Below, piece after piece: positions 23,582-29,837 of a stretch of DNA of 30,571 bases. The DNA lies in assembly GCA_964345765.1 (NCBI GenBank), contig CAYFSJ010000018.1, positions 1 through 30,571 of the forward strand. The letters are read 5' to 3'. The translations under genes were made by a program, and so were the position numbers. How positions within the stretch are numbered: the first letter of the stretch is position 1; every line of letters starts with the position of its first letter. The DNA is from DUUI01 sp964345765. GTDB taxonomy: Bacteria; Bacillota_I; Bacilli_A; Erysipelotrichales; Erysipelotrichaceae. Under the pieces are notes generated by a model, which was not told where the DNA came from, ran no database searches, and worked only from the letters and a program-made list of their open reading frames with translations.

Positions 23582-23610
23582 CCGACATTAATGACAAATT
23601 AGTCTATAAT
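23582..23610 (+). promoter_or_regulatory. Promoter of the 91-aa acidic protein gene
   Basis: CCGACA (23582-23587), a 17-base spacer and TATAAT (23605-23610), then a strong TAGGAGG ribosome site. It is divergent from the FMN-binding operon promoter and only about 12 bases from it, so a regulator bound at the inverted repeat could affect both. Confidence 0.6.
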
Positions 23611-23628
23611 AAACCTAGGAGGTATTTT

Positions 23629-23904
23629 ATGTCAGATATTAAATTTGATGGCGATTTTGAAGAACATGAACTTGTCCATCCTACAGGTCACCAAGGTGAA
23701 AACCTTGATACTCAAGAAGCGGTTGACCGTGAAGATGTCAATTTAAAGGATCCTTCATTAATCGATCCATCCTTGGATGAAATTGAAGAAATGGAAGATC
23801 CAGAGGCAAGACGTTCAAGATTTGAACATAGAACCAAAGAAGAAGCGTTACAACAATACATGCAAGATGGTTTAGACCGTCGAAACACAAAAGGACACAA
23901 CTAG
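23629..23904 (+). CDS. Small, highly acidic protein of unknown function
   Basis: This is a 91-aa hydrophilic protein that I do not recognise. About a third of its residues are Asp or Glu. It has no Cys, no Trp and no hydrophobic helix, and the run KDPSLIDPSLDEIEEMEDPE suggests a mostly disordered chain with a C-terminal amphipathic helix (KEEALQQYMQDGLDRR). It has a near-consensus SD (AGGAGG), its own promoter and a terminator hairpin at its end, so it is a well-made, probably well-expressed gene. It is divergent from the FMN-binding/MacB operon. Confidence 0.75.
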   Translation: MSDIKFDGDFEEHELVHPTGHQGENLDTQEAVDREDVNLKDPSLIDPSLDEIEEMEDPEARRSRFEHRTKEEALQQYMQDGLDRRNTKGHN

Positions 23905-23914
23905 TTGTCCTTTT
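23889..23914. terminator. Bidirectional terminator shared by two convergent genes
   Basis: The 9-bp stem AAAAGGACA (23889-23897) and TGTCCTTTT (23906-23914) has A-rich and T-rich flanks on both strands. The 8-base loop contains CTAG, which supplies the TAG stop of the plus-strand gene (23902-23904) and of the minus-strand tdh gene (23903 to 23901). Confidence 0.85.
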
Positions 23915-24845
23915 GTTTTAATTTCAATTGTTTAATCATATCTTCTGACATTTTATCTAAATCATAAAAACTTAAGAAATTGAACTCATCTTGAGCACAA
24001 TGGATATCCATTTTATCTGGCCATGAATCAGCAATCTTTTGACGAACTGGATCAACCTCATAAATCATCTTAAATTCTGGGATAATTTTTTGAATGCTCT
24101 TCTCAAAATCTTTAGGTGTCACAGACATACTAGAGATATTGTAAGCATTTCGATGTTTAAGTTGATCTCCATCAGCCTCCATTAAATCAATAATGGCATG
24201 TAATGCATCCGGCATATACATCATATCAAGAGTTGTTTCAGGATTTAAATAACAAACTGATTCTTGCTTTTCCAATGCATCATAATACACTTGAACCGCA
24301 TAATCCGTGGTACCACCACCTGGTAAAGTCTTATAGCTTATTAAACCCGGAAAACGAACACTACGTGTATCAACACCATATTTTTGATGATAATAGTCAC
24401 CCAATAATTCTCCTGTTACCTTTGTGATACCATACATTGTTTCAGGTCTTTGAACACACATTTGAGGGGTATCTACTAACGGTGAAGTGGGACCAAAAGC
24501 TCCAATTGAACTTGCCGCAAAATGTTGAGCCCCTATTTCTTTGGCTACTTCTAATGAATTGAGCAACCCATTCATATTTAAGTTAAATGCCCAAACAGGT
24601 TTGGTTTCAGCCACAAACGATAAAACAGCAGCTAAATGAATAATGGTATCTACCTCATATTTCTTAGCAATATAAAGGAAATCTTCATAATTTAAAACAT
24701 CCAGTTTTTCATAAATACCAGCATTAACCGATTTTTCTTTGATATCACTAGCAACCACATTTTCAAGTCCATATTCTTTTTGAAGCAGTTCAACTAGTTC
24801 ACTTCCAATTTGTCCATTGGCTCCTGTTACTAATATTTTTTTCAT
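23901..24845 (-). CDS. tdh: L-threonine 3-dehydrogenase, SDR/epimerase-like type
   Basis: This 314-aa NAD-dependent enzyme oxidises L-threonine to 2-amino-3-ketobutyrate. The Rossmann motif is GANGQIG (8-14), the catalytic dyad is Y138-x3-K142, and the serine is in ASSIGAFGPTSP (from 111). This is the extended short-chain (GalE-like) form of threonine dehydrogenase, distinct from the zinc-dependent E. coli Tdh. The assignment rests on close sequence features (RFPGLISYKTLPGGGTTDYA is typical) and on its place directly after kbl, with a one-base stop/start junction. Its SD is AGGAG within the kbl end. Confidence 0.9.
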   Translation of the reverse strand: MKKILVTGANGQIGSELVELLQKEYGLENVVASDIKEKSVNAGIYEKLDVLNYEDFLYIAKKYEVDTIIHLAAVLSFVAETKPVWAFNLNMNGLLNSLEVAKEIGAQHFAASSIGAFGPTSPLVDTPQMCVQRPETMYGITKVTGELLGDYYHQKYGVDTRSVRFPGLISYKTLPGGGTTDYAVQVYYDALEKQESVCYLNPETTLDMMYMPDALHAIIDLMEADGDQLKHRNAYNISSMSVTPKDFEKSIQKIIPEFKMIYEVDPVRQKIADSWPDKMDIHCAQDEFNFLSFYDLDKMSEDMIKQLKLKQKDN

Positions 24846-26035
24846 TAGATAACTCCTAATTCTTGGCCAATTTTCTTATAGATTTCAACCGCCTCATCTA
24901 ATTGTTGGTAGGTATGAGCAGCTGTTGGCATATTACGGATACGTCCAGTATTTAGTGGAACTGTTGGGAAAACAATCGACTTAGCATAGACACCTTCTTC
25001 ATTTAAACGTTTTGAGAATTGTTGTGTTAAGTTCTCATCCCCAATCATAACAGGCGTAATTGGTGTTTCAGAATGACCAATATCAAAGCCTGCTTCAACT
25101 AATTTGTCTTTTAAGTATTGAGATTTATCCCATAGGGCATCCATTAAATCATCGGATTGTTGCAACAATTCGATGGCCTTAATACAAGCTGCCGCATTCC
25201 CTGGTGTTAATGAGGTTGAGAATAAGAATGGACGAGCTTTTACTTTTAAGTAATCGATTAAATTTTGTTTACCCGCCACATAGCCACCAACAACCCCGAT
25301 GGCTTTTGATAAAGTTCCCATTTGGAAATCAACTTTATCACTTAGACCAAAATGTTTAACGGTTCCAGCACCTTGTCCCATTACTCCAGATCCATGAGCA
25401 TCATCGACATAAACCATGCAGTCATATTTTTCTGCGATTTCAACAATTTCATCTAATTTACAGACATCGCCATCCATTGAGAAAACGCCATCGGTAATTA
25501 TCATAATTTTATTATATTGTCCTGATTCTTTAGTTTCTTTTGCCAAGCGCTCCAAGTCTTCCATGTCATTATGGCCATAAGGAATTATTTTGGCTCTTGA
25601 TAAACGACAACCATCAATGATTGAAGCATGGTTTAAGCGGTCAGATAAAATGGCATCATTTTTGTCCATAACCGCAGAAATAGCACCCATATTACAGTTA
25701 AATCCAGATTGGAAAACAATGGCTGCCTCCGTATGTTTAAATTCAGCAAGAACTTTTTCTAATTGTAAATGAATGTCCATCGTCCCATTAATGGTTCTTA
25801 CAGCACCAGCCCCTACGCCATATTCTAGATTGGCTTGATTACAAGCTTCAACAATTTCTGGATGATTGGCCAATCCTAAGTAATTATTAGAGGACAAGTT
25901 AATCAACTCTCTAGAGTCGATGGTAATGATTGGACCATTAGGTCCTTCTAAGGGCTCAATAGTATTGTAAAGTCCTTTTTCTTTTAAAGAATCAATCTCT
26001 TGGTTCAAAAATGTTTCAAGTGTTTTACTAGACAT
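24845..26035 (-). CDS. kbl: Glycine C-acetyltransferase (2-amino-3-ketobutyrate CoA ligase)
   Basis: This 396-aa PLP enzyme of the alpha-oxoamine synthase family splits 2-amino-3-ketobutyrate with CoA to glycine and acetyl-CoA. The PLP lysine is K244 in TLSKAIGVVGGY, DDAHGSG (211-217) contacts the cofactor, and SSNNYLGLANHP is the family N-terminal motif. It works with the downstream tdh. The ATG is preceded by AAAGGAG, and a TATAAT lies at 26059-26064 (minus strand), but the -35 is poor (TTTTTT). Biotin synthesis (KAPA synthase, BioF) is a related activity; pairing with tdh favours threonine breakdown. Confidence 0.93.
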   Translation of the reverse strand: MSSKTLETFLNQEIDSLKEKGLYNTIEPLEGPNGPIITIDSRELINLSSNNYLGLANHPEIVEACNQANLEYGVGAGAVRTINGTMDIHLQLEKVLAEFKHTEAAIVFQSGFNCNMGAISAVMDKNDAILSDRLNHASIIDGCRLSRAKIIPYGHNDMEDLERLAKETKESGQYNKIMIITDGVFSMDGDVCKLDEIVEIAEKYDCMVYVDDAHGSGVMGQGAGTVKHFGLSDKVDFQMGTLSKAIGVVGGYVAGKQNLIDYLKVKARPFLFSTSLTPGNAAACIKAIELLQQSDDLMDALWDKSQYLKDKLVEAGFDIGHSETPITPVMIGDENLTQQFSKRLNEEGVYAKSIVFPTVPLNTGRIRNMPTAAHTYQQLDEAVEIYKKIGQELGVI

Positions 26036-26058
26036 GATTTCTCCTTTTCTACTTTTTA

Positions 26059-26064
26059 ATTATA
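26059..26064 (-). promoter_or_regulatory. -10 box of the kbl-tdh operon
   Basis: TATAAT on the minus strand lies 23 bases before the ATG, with an SD between. The T-run at -35 overlaps the tail of the upstream terminator. Confidence 0.5.
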
Positions 26065-26084
26065 ACAAGATTAATGCACTTAAA

Positions 26085-26102
26085 AAAGCTCATTTGAGCT
26101 TT
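26085..26102 (-). terminator. Terminator of the MerR/excisionase-like gene
   Basis: Seven-bp stem AAAGCTC/GAGCTTT with a four-base loop and a T-run on the minus strand (complement of the A-run at 26082-26087). It starts within the stop codon of the upstream gene. Confidence 0.75.
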
Positions 26103-26526
26103 ATACCAATTTTAATAAATCGATCGCTAAACGGACCAATTCGATTAATTTTGTTTGGCTTTTTAAGGTGTTTAAACCAAGTTGAGTTGGTTTATATTGA
26201 CCAAACAAATCTTGATGCTGACTATTCTTAAGTTTAATGATATTTCCACTTTCCTCAAGAACATAAAAATAATCCTTTAAGTCAGAATCAAACTGATTTT
26301 GTGAGATGCTTTGACGATGATTAAGTGCTTGAAGAATCAATCGATATCGTTGTTGTTCATTGGTAAACGCATTCGACCGTATTCTTAGGGGTTTTAAAGC
26401 ATGATCATCAATGACCCAGTGACCATTTTCATTTTTATAGGCACCAAAAATCAACCCTTCTCTTAGATAGGTGTAGATTGTTTCTAAACTCAAATTCCAT
26501 TTTTGTGCGGCTTGTTTCGCTGTCAT
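26101..26526 (-). CDS. MerR/excisionase-like DNA-binding protein
   Basis: This is a 141-aa protein whose first 50 residues are a winged helix of the MerR/excisionase type: TAKQAAQKWNLSLETIYTYL as helix-turn-helix, then a wing with GHWVIDDHAL. The remaining 90 residues are a helical region without a recognisable ligand-binding or integrase-linked domain, so it is not a classical MerR with a long dimer helix. No mobile element lies nearby. The ATG has no SD; TATAAT at 26538-26533 ends six bases before it. It lies just upstream of kbl-tdh but has its own terminator, so control of that operon is only possible, not shown. Confidence 0.65.
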   Translation of the reverse strand: MTAKQAAQKWNLSLETIYTYLREGLIFGAYKNENGHWVIDDHALKPLRIRSNAFTNEQQRYRLILQALNHRQSISQNQFDSDLKDYFYVLEESGNIIKLKNSQHQDLFGQYKPTQLGLNTLKSQTKLIELVRLAIDLLKLV

Positions 26527-26538
26527 ATCTCAATTATA
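26527..26538 (-). promoter_or_regulatory. -10 element six bases from the start codon (leaderless candidate)
   Basis: A perfect TATAAT (26538 to 26533, minus strand) is followed by six bases and the ATG at 26526. No SD is present. The -35 at 17 bases is the T-rich tail of the preceding terminator (TTTTTA). Confidence 0.55.
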
Positions 26539-26551
26539 GTAGAAATGAAAC

Positions 26552-26581
26552 AAAATAAAAAGCATGTCAGATTGAACATGC
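26552..26581 (-). terminator. Terminator of the CTPC membrane protein gene
   Basis: Stem GCATGT/ACATGC (26581-26576 and 26567-26562) with an eight-base loop, followed on the minus strand by TTTTTATTTT. The hairpin begins within the last codons of the gene. Confidence 0.75.
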
Positions 26582-27013
26582 CTTCTTCATTTGTTGATGC
26601 GAGAACCAAATTCCAATCAACAGGATTAATAATGAAATCAGTTTATATGGCAATCCTGCCCATGGCAGAGCTACAATGGTGAAATTAATTCCAATTGCCG
26701 CAAAGAATGAAATAACACACGGAGTACAGCCATAGGTTAGTAATCCAAAGATGGAGGCATAAACTGGTGTGTTAGACCCTTTAATTTCTTTTCCAATTTG
26801 AGAAAAGACTGATTCATGTAATCGAAATAGATAAGTTGAAAGTCCCGCCATCACTAAGTTTAAAAAGATGTGAAGACTAACCACAATAATCCCCTCTTCT
26901 TTTGCCATCACCGTATAGGGCATATTTAAATAATCAATTGTAAAAAAGATTAATAAATAGATAGCTAAGATTCCCATAGAGAGTAAATTCGTGTTGTTTC
27001 TAACTTTTTCCAT
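26567..27013 (-). CDS. Four-helix membrane protein with a GCTPC motif
   Basis: This is a 148-aa integral membrane protein with hydrophobic helices near residues 10-28, 42-62, 84-110 and 120-140. The third helix contains TYGCTPCVISFFAAIGINF, a CxxC-type pair preceded by Gly and followed by a Pro-containing turn, as seen in small metal or thiol-handling membrane proteins. A second Cys lies near the C-terminus (KKACSI). It resembles families annotated only as hypothetical, and I cannot name its function. The start ATG has no SD; TTGTTT, 17 bases and TATAGT lie upstream, with six bases from the -10 to ATG. Confidence 0.6.
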   Translation of the reverse strand: MEKVRNNTNLLSMGILAIYLLIFFTIDYLNMPYTVMAKEEGIIVVSLHIFLNLVMAGLSTYLFRLHESVFSQIGKEIKGSNTPVYASIFGLLTYGCTPCVISFFAAIGINFTIVALPWAGLPYKLISLLILLIGIWFSHQQMKKACSI

Positions 27014-27019
27014 GCATTA

Positions 27020-27048
27020 ACTATACTAAGGAACCTCATTTGAAACAA
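27020..27048 (-). promoter_or_regulatory. Promoter of the CTPC membrane protein gene (leaderless candidate)
   Basis: TTGTTT (27048 to 27043), a 17-base spacer and TATAGT (27025 to 27020) on the minus strand. Six bases separate the -10 from the ATG at 27013. Confidence 0.6.
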
Positions 27049-27057
27049 ACGATATGA

Positions 27058-28017
27058 CTACTCGATACCTACCGCTTCAAAAGAATTCTGTCTTACTTCT
27101 TGTAAAGTCTTAGCTGATAATTCCATTTTATTTTGTTCAGATTCATTAAGTTGAATCTCAATTATATGTTTAATTCCTTGACGATTTATGACTGCTGGAA
27201 CGCCTAAATACGTATCATTAATCCCATATAACCCATCCACATAAACAGAGAGTGGCATAATCGCATTCTCATCATTAAAGATAGCTCGAGTAATTCTTGT
27301 TAATGTCACCGCAATCCCATAATAGGTTGCCCCTTTACGCTTAATAATTTCATAGGCCGCATTCTTAACCTTAAAGAAGGTATTCACGAGGGTTTCTTCA
27401 TCGATATTCTCATTATCTTTTAACCATTCAAAAATAGATAAGCCACCAACATTAGTATGGGACCAAACTGGAAATTCTGAATCCCCATGTTCTCCCATTA
27501 TATAGCCATGAACATTACGGGCATCGACATCTAAAAAATAAGCTATCTCTTTTCTAAAGCGAGCCGAATCTAAGGCTGTGCCTGAACCGATGACTTTTGA
27601 CGCATCTAAGCCAGATAATTTATATGCCGCTTGAGTCATTATATCGACAGGATTGGATGCGATTAATAAGAGCCCATCAAAACCACTTTTCATGATTGAT
27701 TCGATGATGCTTTTCATAATTTTCAAATTCTTATTGACTAAATCAAGTCTAGTTTCTCCCTCTTTTTGAGGAGCGCCCGCAGTAATGACAACTAAATCAG
27801 CATCATGACAATCATCATAGGTAGCGCCATAGATATGCTTTGGGGAAGTATAGGCTAATGAATCACTTAAGTCCATCGCATCTCCTACTGCTTTCTCATG
27901 GTTAATATCAATAATTCCAATTTCTTGAACTAATTCACTTGTGACTAAATTAAAGGCATAGCTAGAGCCTACTGCTCCATTTCCTACAATTATTACTTTG
28001 TTATGATCTTTTATCAT
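27058..28017 (-). CDS. ldh: L-lactate dehydrogenase
   Basis: This 319-aa enzyme reduces pyruvate to L-lactate with NADH, closing fermentative redox balance. The NAD motif is GNGAVGSS, and the substrate loop AGAPQKEGETRLDL carries the Gln that distinguishes lactate from malate dehydrogenase. The catalytic His is in GEHGDSE, and SNPVDIMT is also conserved. The start is the ATG at 28017, eight bases from GAGG; the upstream GTG and ATG lie on the SD itself. An extended -10 (TGATATACT) precedes it, and an inverted repeat ATCAC-N6-GTGAT (28042-28057) sits at that promoter. Confidence 0.95.
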   Translation of the reverse strand: MIKDHNKVIIVGNGAVGSSYAFNLVTSELVQEIGIIDINHEKAVGDAMDLSDSLAYTSPKHIYGATYDDCHDADLVVITAGAPQKEGETRLDLVNKNLKIMKSIIESIMKSGFDGLLLIASNPVDIMTQAAYKLSGLDASKVIGSGTALDSARFRKEIAYFLDVDARNVHGYIMGEHGDSEFPVWSHTNVGGLSIFEWLKDNENIDEETLVNTFFKVKNAAYEIIKRKGATYYGIAVTLTRITRAIFNDENAIMPLSVYVDGLYGINDTYLGVPAVINRQGIKHIIEIQLNESEQNKMELSAKTLQEVRQNSFEAVGIE

Positions 28018-28041
28018 TATCATCACCTCGATTTTTAGTAT

Positions 28042-28057
28042 ATCACTTTTTTGTGAT
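28042..28057. repeat. Inverted repeat at the ldh promoter
   Basis: ATCAC (28042-28046), six T and GTGAT (28053-28057). It overlaps the glycosidase stop codon and the ldh extended -10. It could be an operator or a weak hairpin. The half-site orientation is opposite to that of Rex or Crp/Fnr sites. Confidence 0.4.
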
Positions 28058-29836
28058 GCTATATTCTTTTGACTTCAGGTTAACCCTTACAACGACATTA
28101 TTACTGAAGGTTGTTTGATGAATATCTCCTTCTATCAAGTAATTCTCAATTGTTTCAAAGGCCACTTGTTGATGTAAATCACTCACTATCTGACAACGTT
28201 TAAGATGTTGTTGTAGATCGAGTGATTCTTGTTTCTCAAAGGCTCCATCAATATTTTGATAAGCACCATCTCTTTGTAAATATGGAATCCCACCGTTTAA
28301 TAAAGCATATAAGAAATAATCTTCCTGCTCATGATTTTCCATCATCCAAGGAATAATAACACAATCATGATAGACCATATTAAATAATGGAATGGGGATG
28401 CCATATTTTTTAGATCCTGGTTCTCTTAACATAAAATCATAAGGTGCATAGTGACAAAAGACCAGTGACTCTAAGGCCCATTCATTCACTTCTTCTGAAC
28501 TACTGAGAATTTGATGATCAAGTAAATACTTAAAACAGTTTAGTCGATTTCTGTATCCTTCTCTTCTTGAGATTTTATGTTGAGGATGAAAACACTCATC
28601 GGCCTCATTACAGGTGAAGACATCTAAATAGGCTGCATCTAAATGGATTGAATGATTTTTTAGTATCTCAAAATTTCTTTGGACATACTTTAGGGCAAAT
28701 TCACTACAAAGATAGCTTTGTTTTCCCCCTGCCCAATTTTGATGAATTGGGTGAGTGCCATCTTCTAAAAGAACTGCTTTCTCTAAATCAAAGCTTGGTG
28801 CTTTAAAGTAATAATCACGATACTGATCATGAATCCCAAAAAGGTATCCTTTTGACCTAACTGAATCGACTAATTTTTTAAAATCGTTCCAACCGCCTGC
28901 TTCTTTAACAGCTTGATTATAGTCAGGATGTTGATTGTCATAACCTGGTTGTGCCCATCCATCTAAATGAAGATACAGCTTTTCTATCCCAAGCTGATGA
29001 TACTGATCGATGAGTTTACTTACATCTAAGTAAGGAGTCACTTTATTTAGAGAATCGTCTTTGTACATTCTTGAGTCAGGTTCAATATTAGTTTTAATTC
29101 CCGTATGAACAACAACAGATCCAACTAATTGAGATAAATGATTAACCAAGCTTCTCTTTTCTTGTAAAGTTTTAAATTTTTCCTCTTTTTCAACATATTG
29201 TCGATATCGCTTGGTGATTACATTGATATCGGATTCTTCAAAGAATGTATAACGGAAAACGCGTTTGTAGTTGATTGAACCTAATGATTTATTCATATAA
29301 AATCCAACTCGATTATTTGGTTGAGATAAATAATAGCCAGCATCCCAAGGCGTTAAACAGGTACACAAATAACTGCCCTCATCTTTACTTTGAGCAATCC
29401 AGGGCATATAGGCAGCGGCCGTATTAAAAAGACCATCAAAGACAAGATTTGTTAAGGGATAATCCCAGTCATTAGGAATCATTAATCCTTGTTGATAGTT
29501 TAAATACGTAACCCAATCCGATCGTTTTTGACTGAAATCAACTGGTCCTGGCCAATAGACTTTATCAAGAGGACAAGGAGTTATTTCTTCAAACTCAAAA
29601 AAGACTTCATGCTCTTCATTAACAGAAACCTTTGTTTTAAATGAGAATTGATCAAATTGGTAGGTAGACATAATCAACTGTTCATTGATTTGATGATCAA
29701 TTGTTTGTGCCTCTTTAAAATAGGTCTTTTGATCCCCTATAATAAAATAAGGTTCAAAGGATGGATCCCATTGCCATGTTGTGCTAGTGGTATTTATGGT
29801 AAAGCCTAATGTTTCTTGATTAAACGTTATCTTCAT
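28043..29836 (-). CDS. GH101/GH129/DUF5696-like glycoside hydrolase, cytoplasmic
   Basis: This is a 597-aa protein with an N-terminal beta-sandwich (about 1-215) and a TIM-barrel-like part (230-500): KLYLHLDGW, GYLFGIHDQYRDYY and AAYLDVF are barrel strands carrying Asp. The layout recalls DUF5696 and the endo/exo-alpha-N-acetylgalactosaminidase families GH101 and GH129. Asp405 in AYLDVF and a Glu at 448-449 in SSSEEVNEW are candidate nucleophile and acid/base, about 43 residues apart. No signal peptide or anchor is seen, so it would act on imported glycans. The start is the ATG at 29836 after GGAG; a TTG four codons upstream overlaps the SD. It follows the broken phosphoesterase by one base. 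The substrate is uncertain. Confidence 0.65.
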   Translation of the reverse strand: MKITFNQETLGFTINTTSTTWQWDPSFEPYFIIGDQKTYFKEAQTIDHQINEQLIMSTYQFDQFSFKTKVSVNEEHEVFFEFEEITPCPLDKVYWPGPVDFSQKRSDWVTYLNYQQGLMIPNDWDYPLTNLVFDGLFNTAAAYMPWIAQSKDEGSYLCTCLTPWDAGYYLSQPNNRVGFYMNKSLGSINYKRVFRYTFFEESDINVITKRYRQYVEKEEKFKTLQEKRSLVNHLSQLVGSVVVHTGIKTNIEPDSRMYKDDSLNKVTPYLDVSKLIDQYHQLGIEKLYLHLDGWAQPGYDNQHPDYNQAVKEAGGWNDFKKLVDSVRSKGYLFGIHDQYRDYYFKAPSFDLEKAVLLEDGTHPIHQNWAGGKQSYLCSEFALKYVQRNFEILKNHSIHLDAAYLDVFTCNEADECFHPQHKISRREGYRNRLNCFKYLLDHQILSSSEEVNEWALESLVFCHYAPYDFMLREPGSKKYGIPIPLFNMVYHDCVIIPWMMENHEQEDYFLYALLNGGIPYLQRDGAYQNIDGAFEKQESLDLQQHLKRCQIVSDLHQQVAFETIENYLIEGDIHQTTFSNNVVVRVNLKSKEYSITKK

Positions 29837-29837
29837 T

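Noticed and set aside
26101..26526. Prophage or integrative element suggested by the excisionase-like protein
   Set aside because: No integrase, att repeats, tRNA or phage genes nearby; surrounding genes are metabolic.
28042..28057. Rex or Crp/Fnr site at ldh
   Set aside because: Those sites read TGTGA...TCACA; here the halves are inverted (ATCAC...GTGAT).
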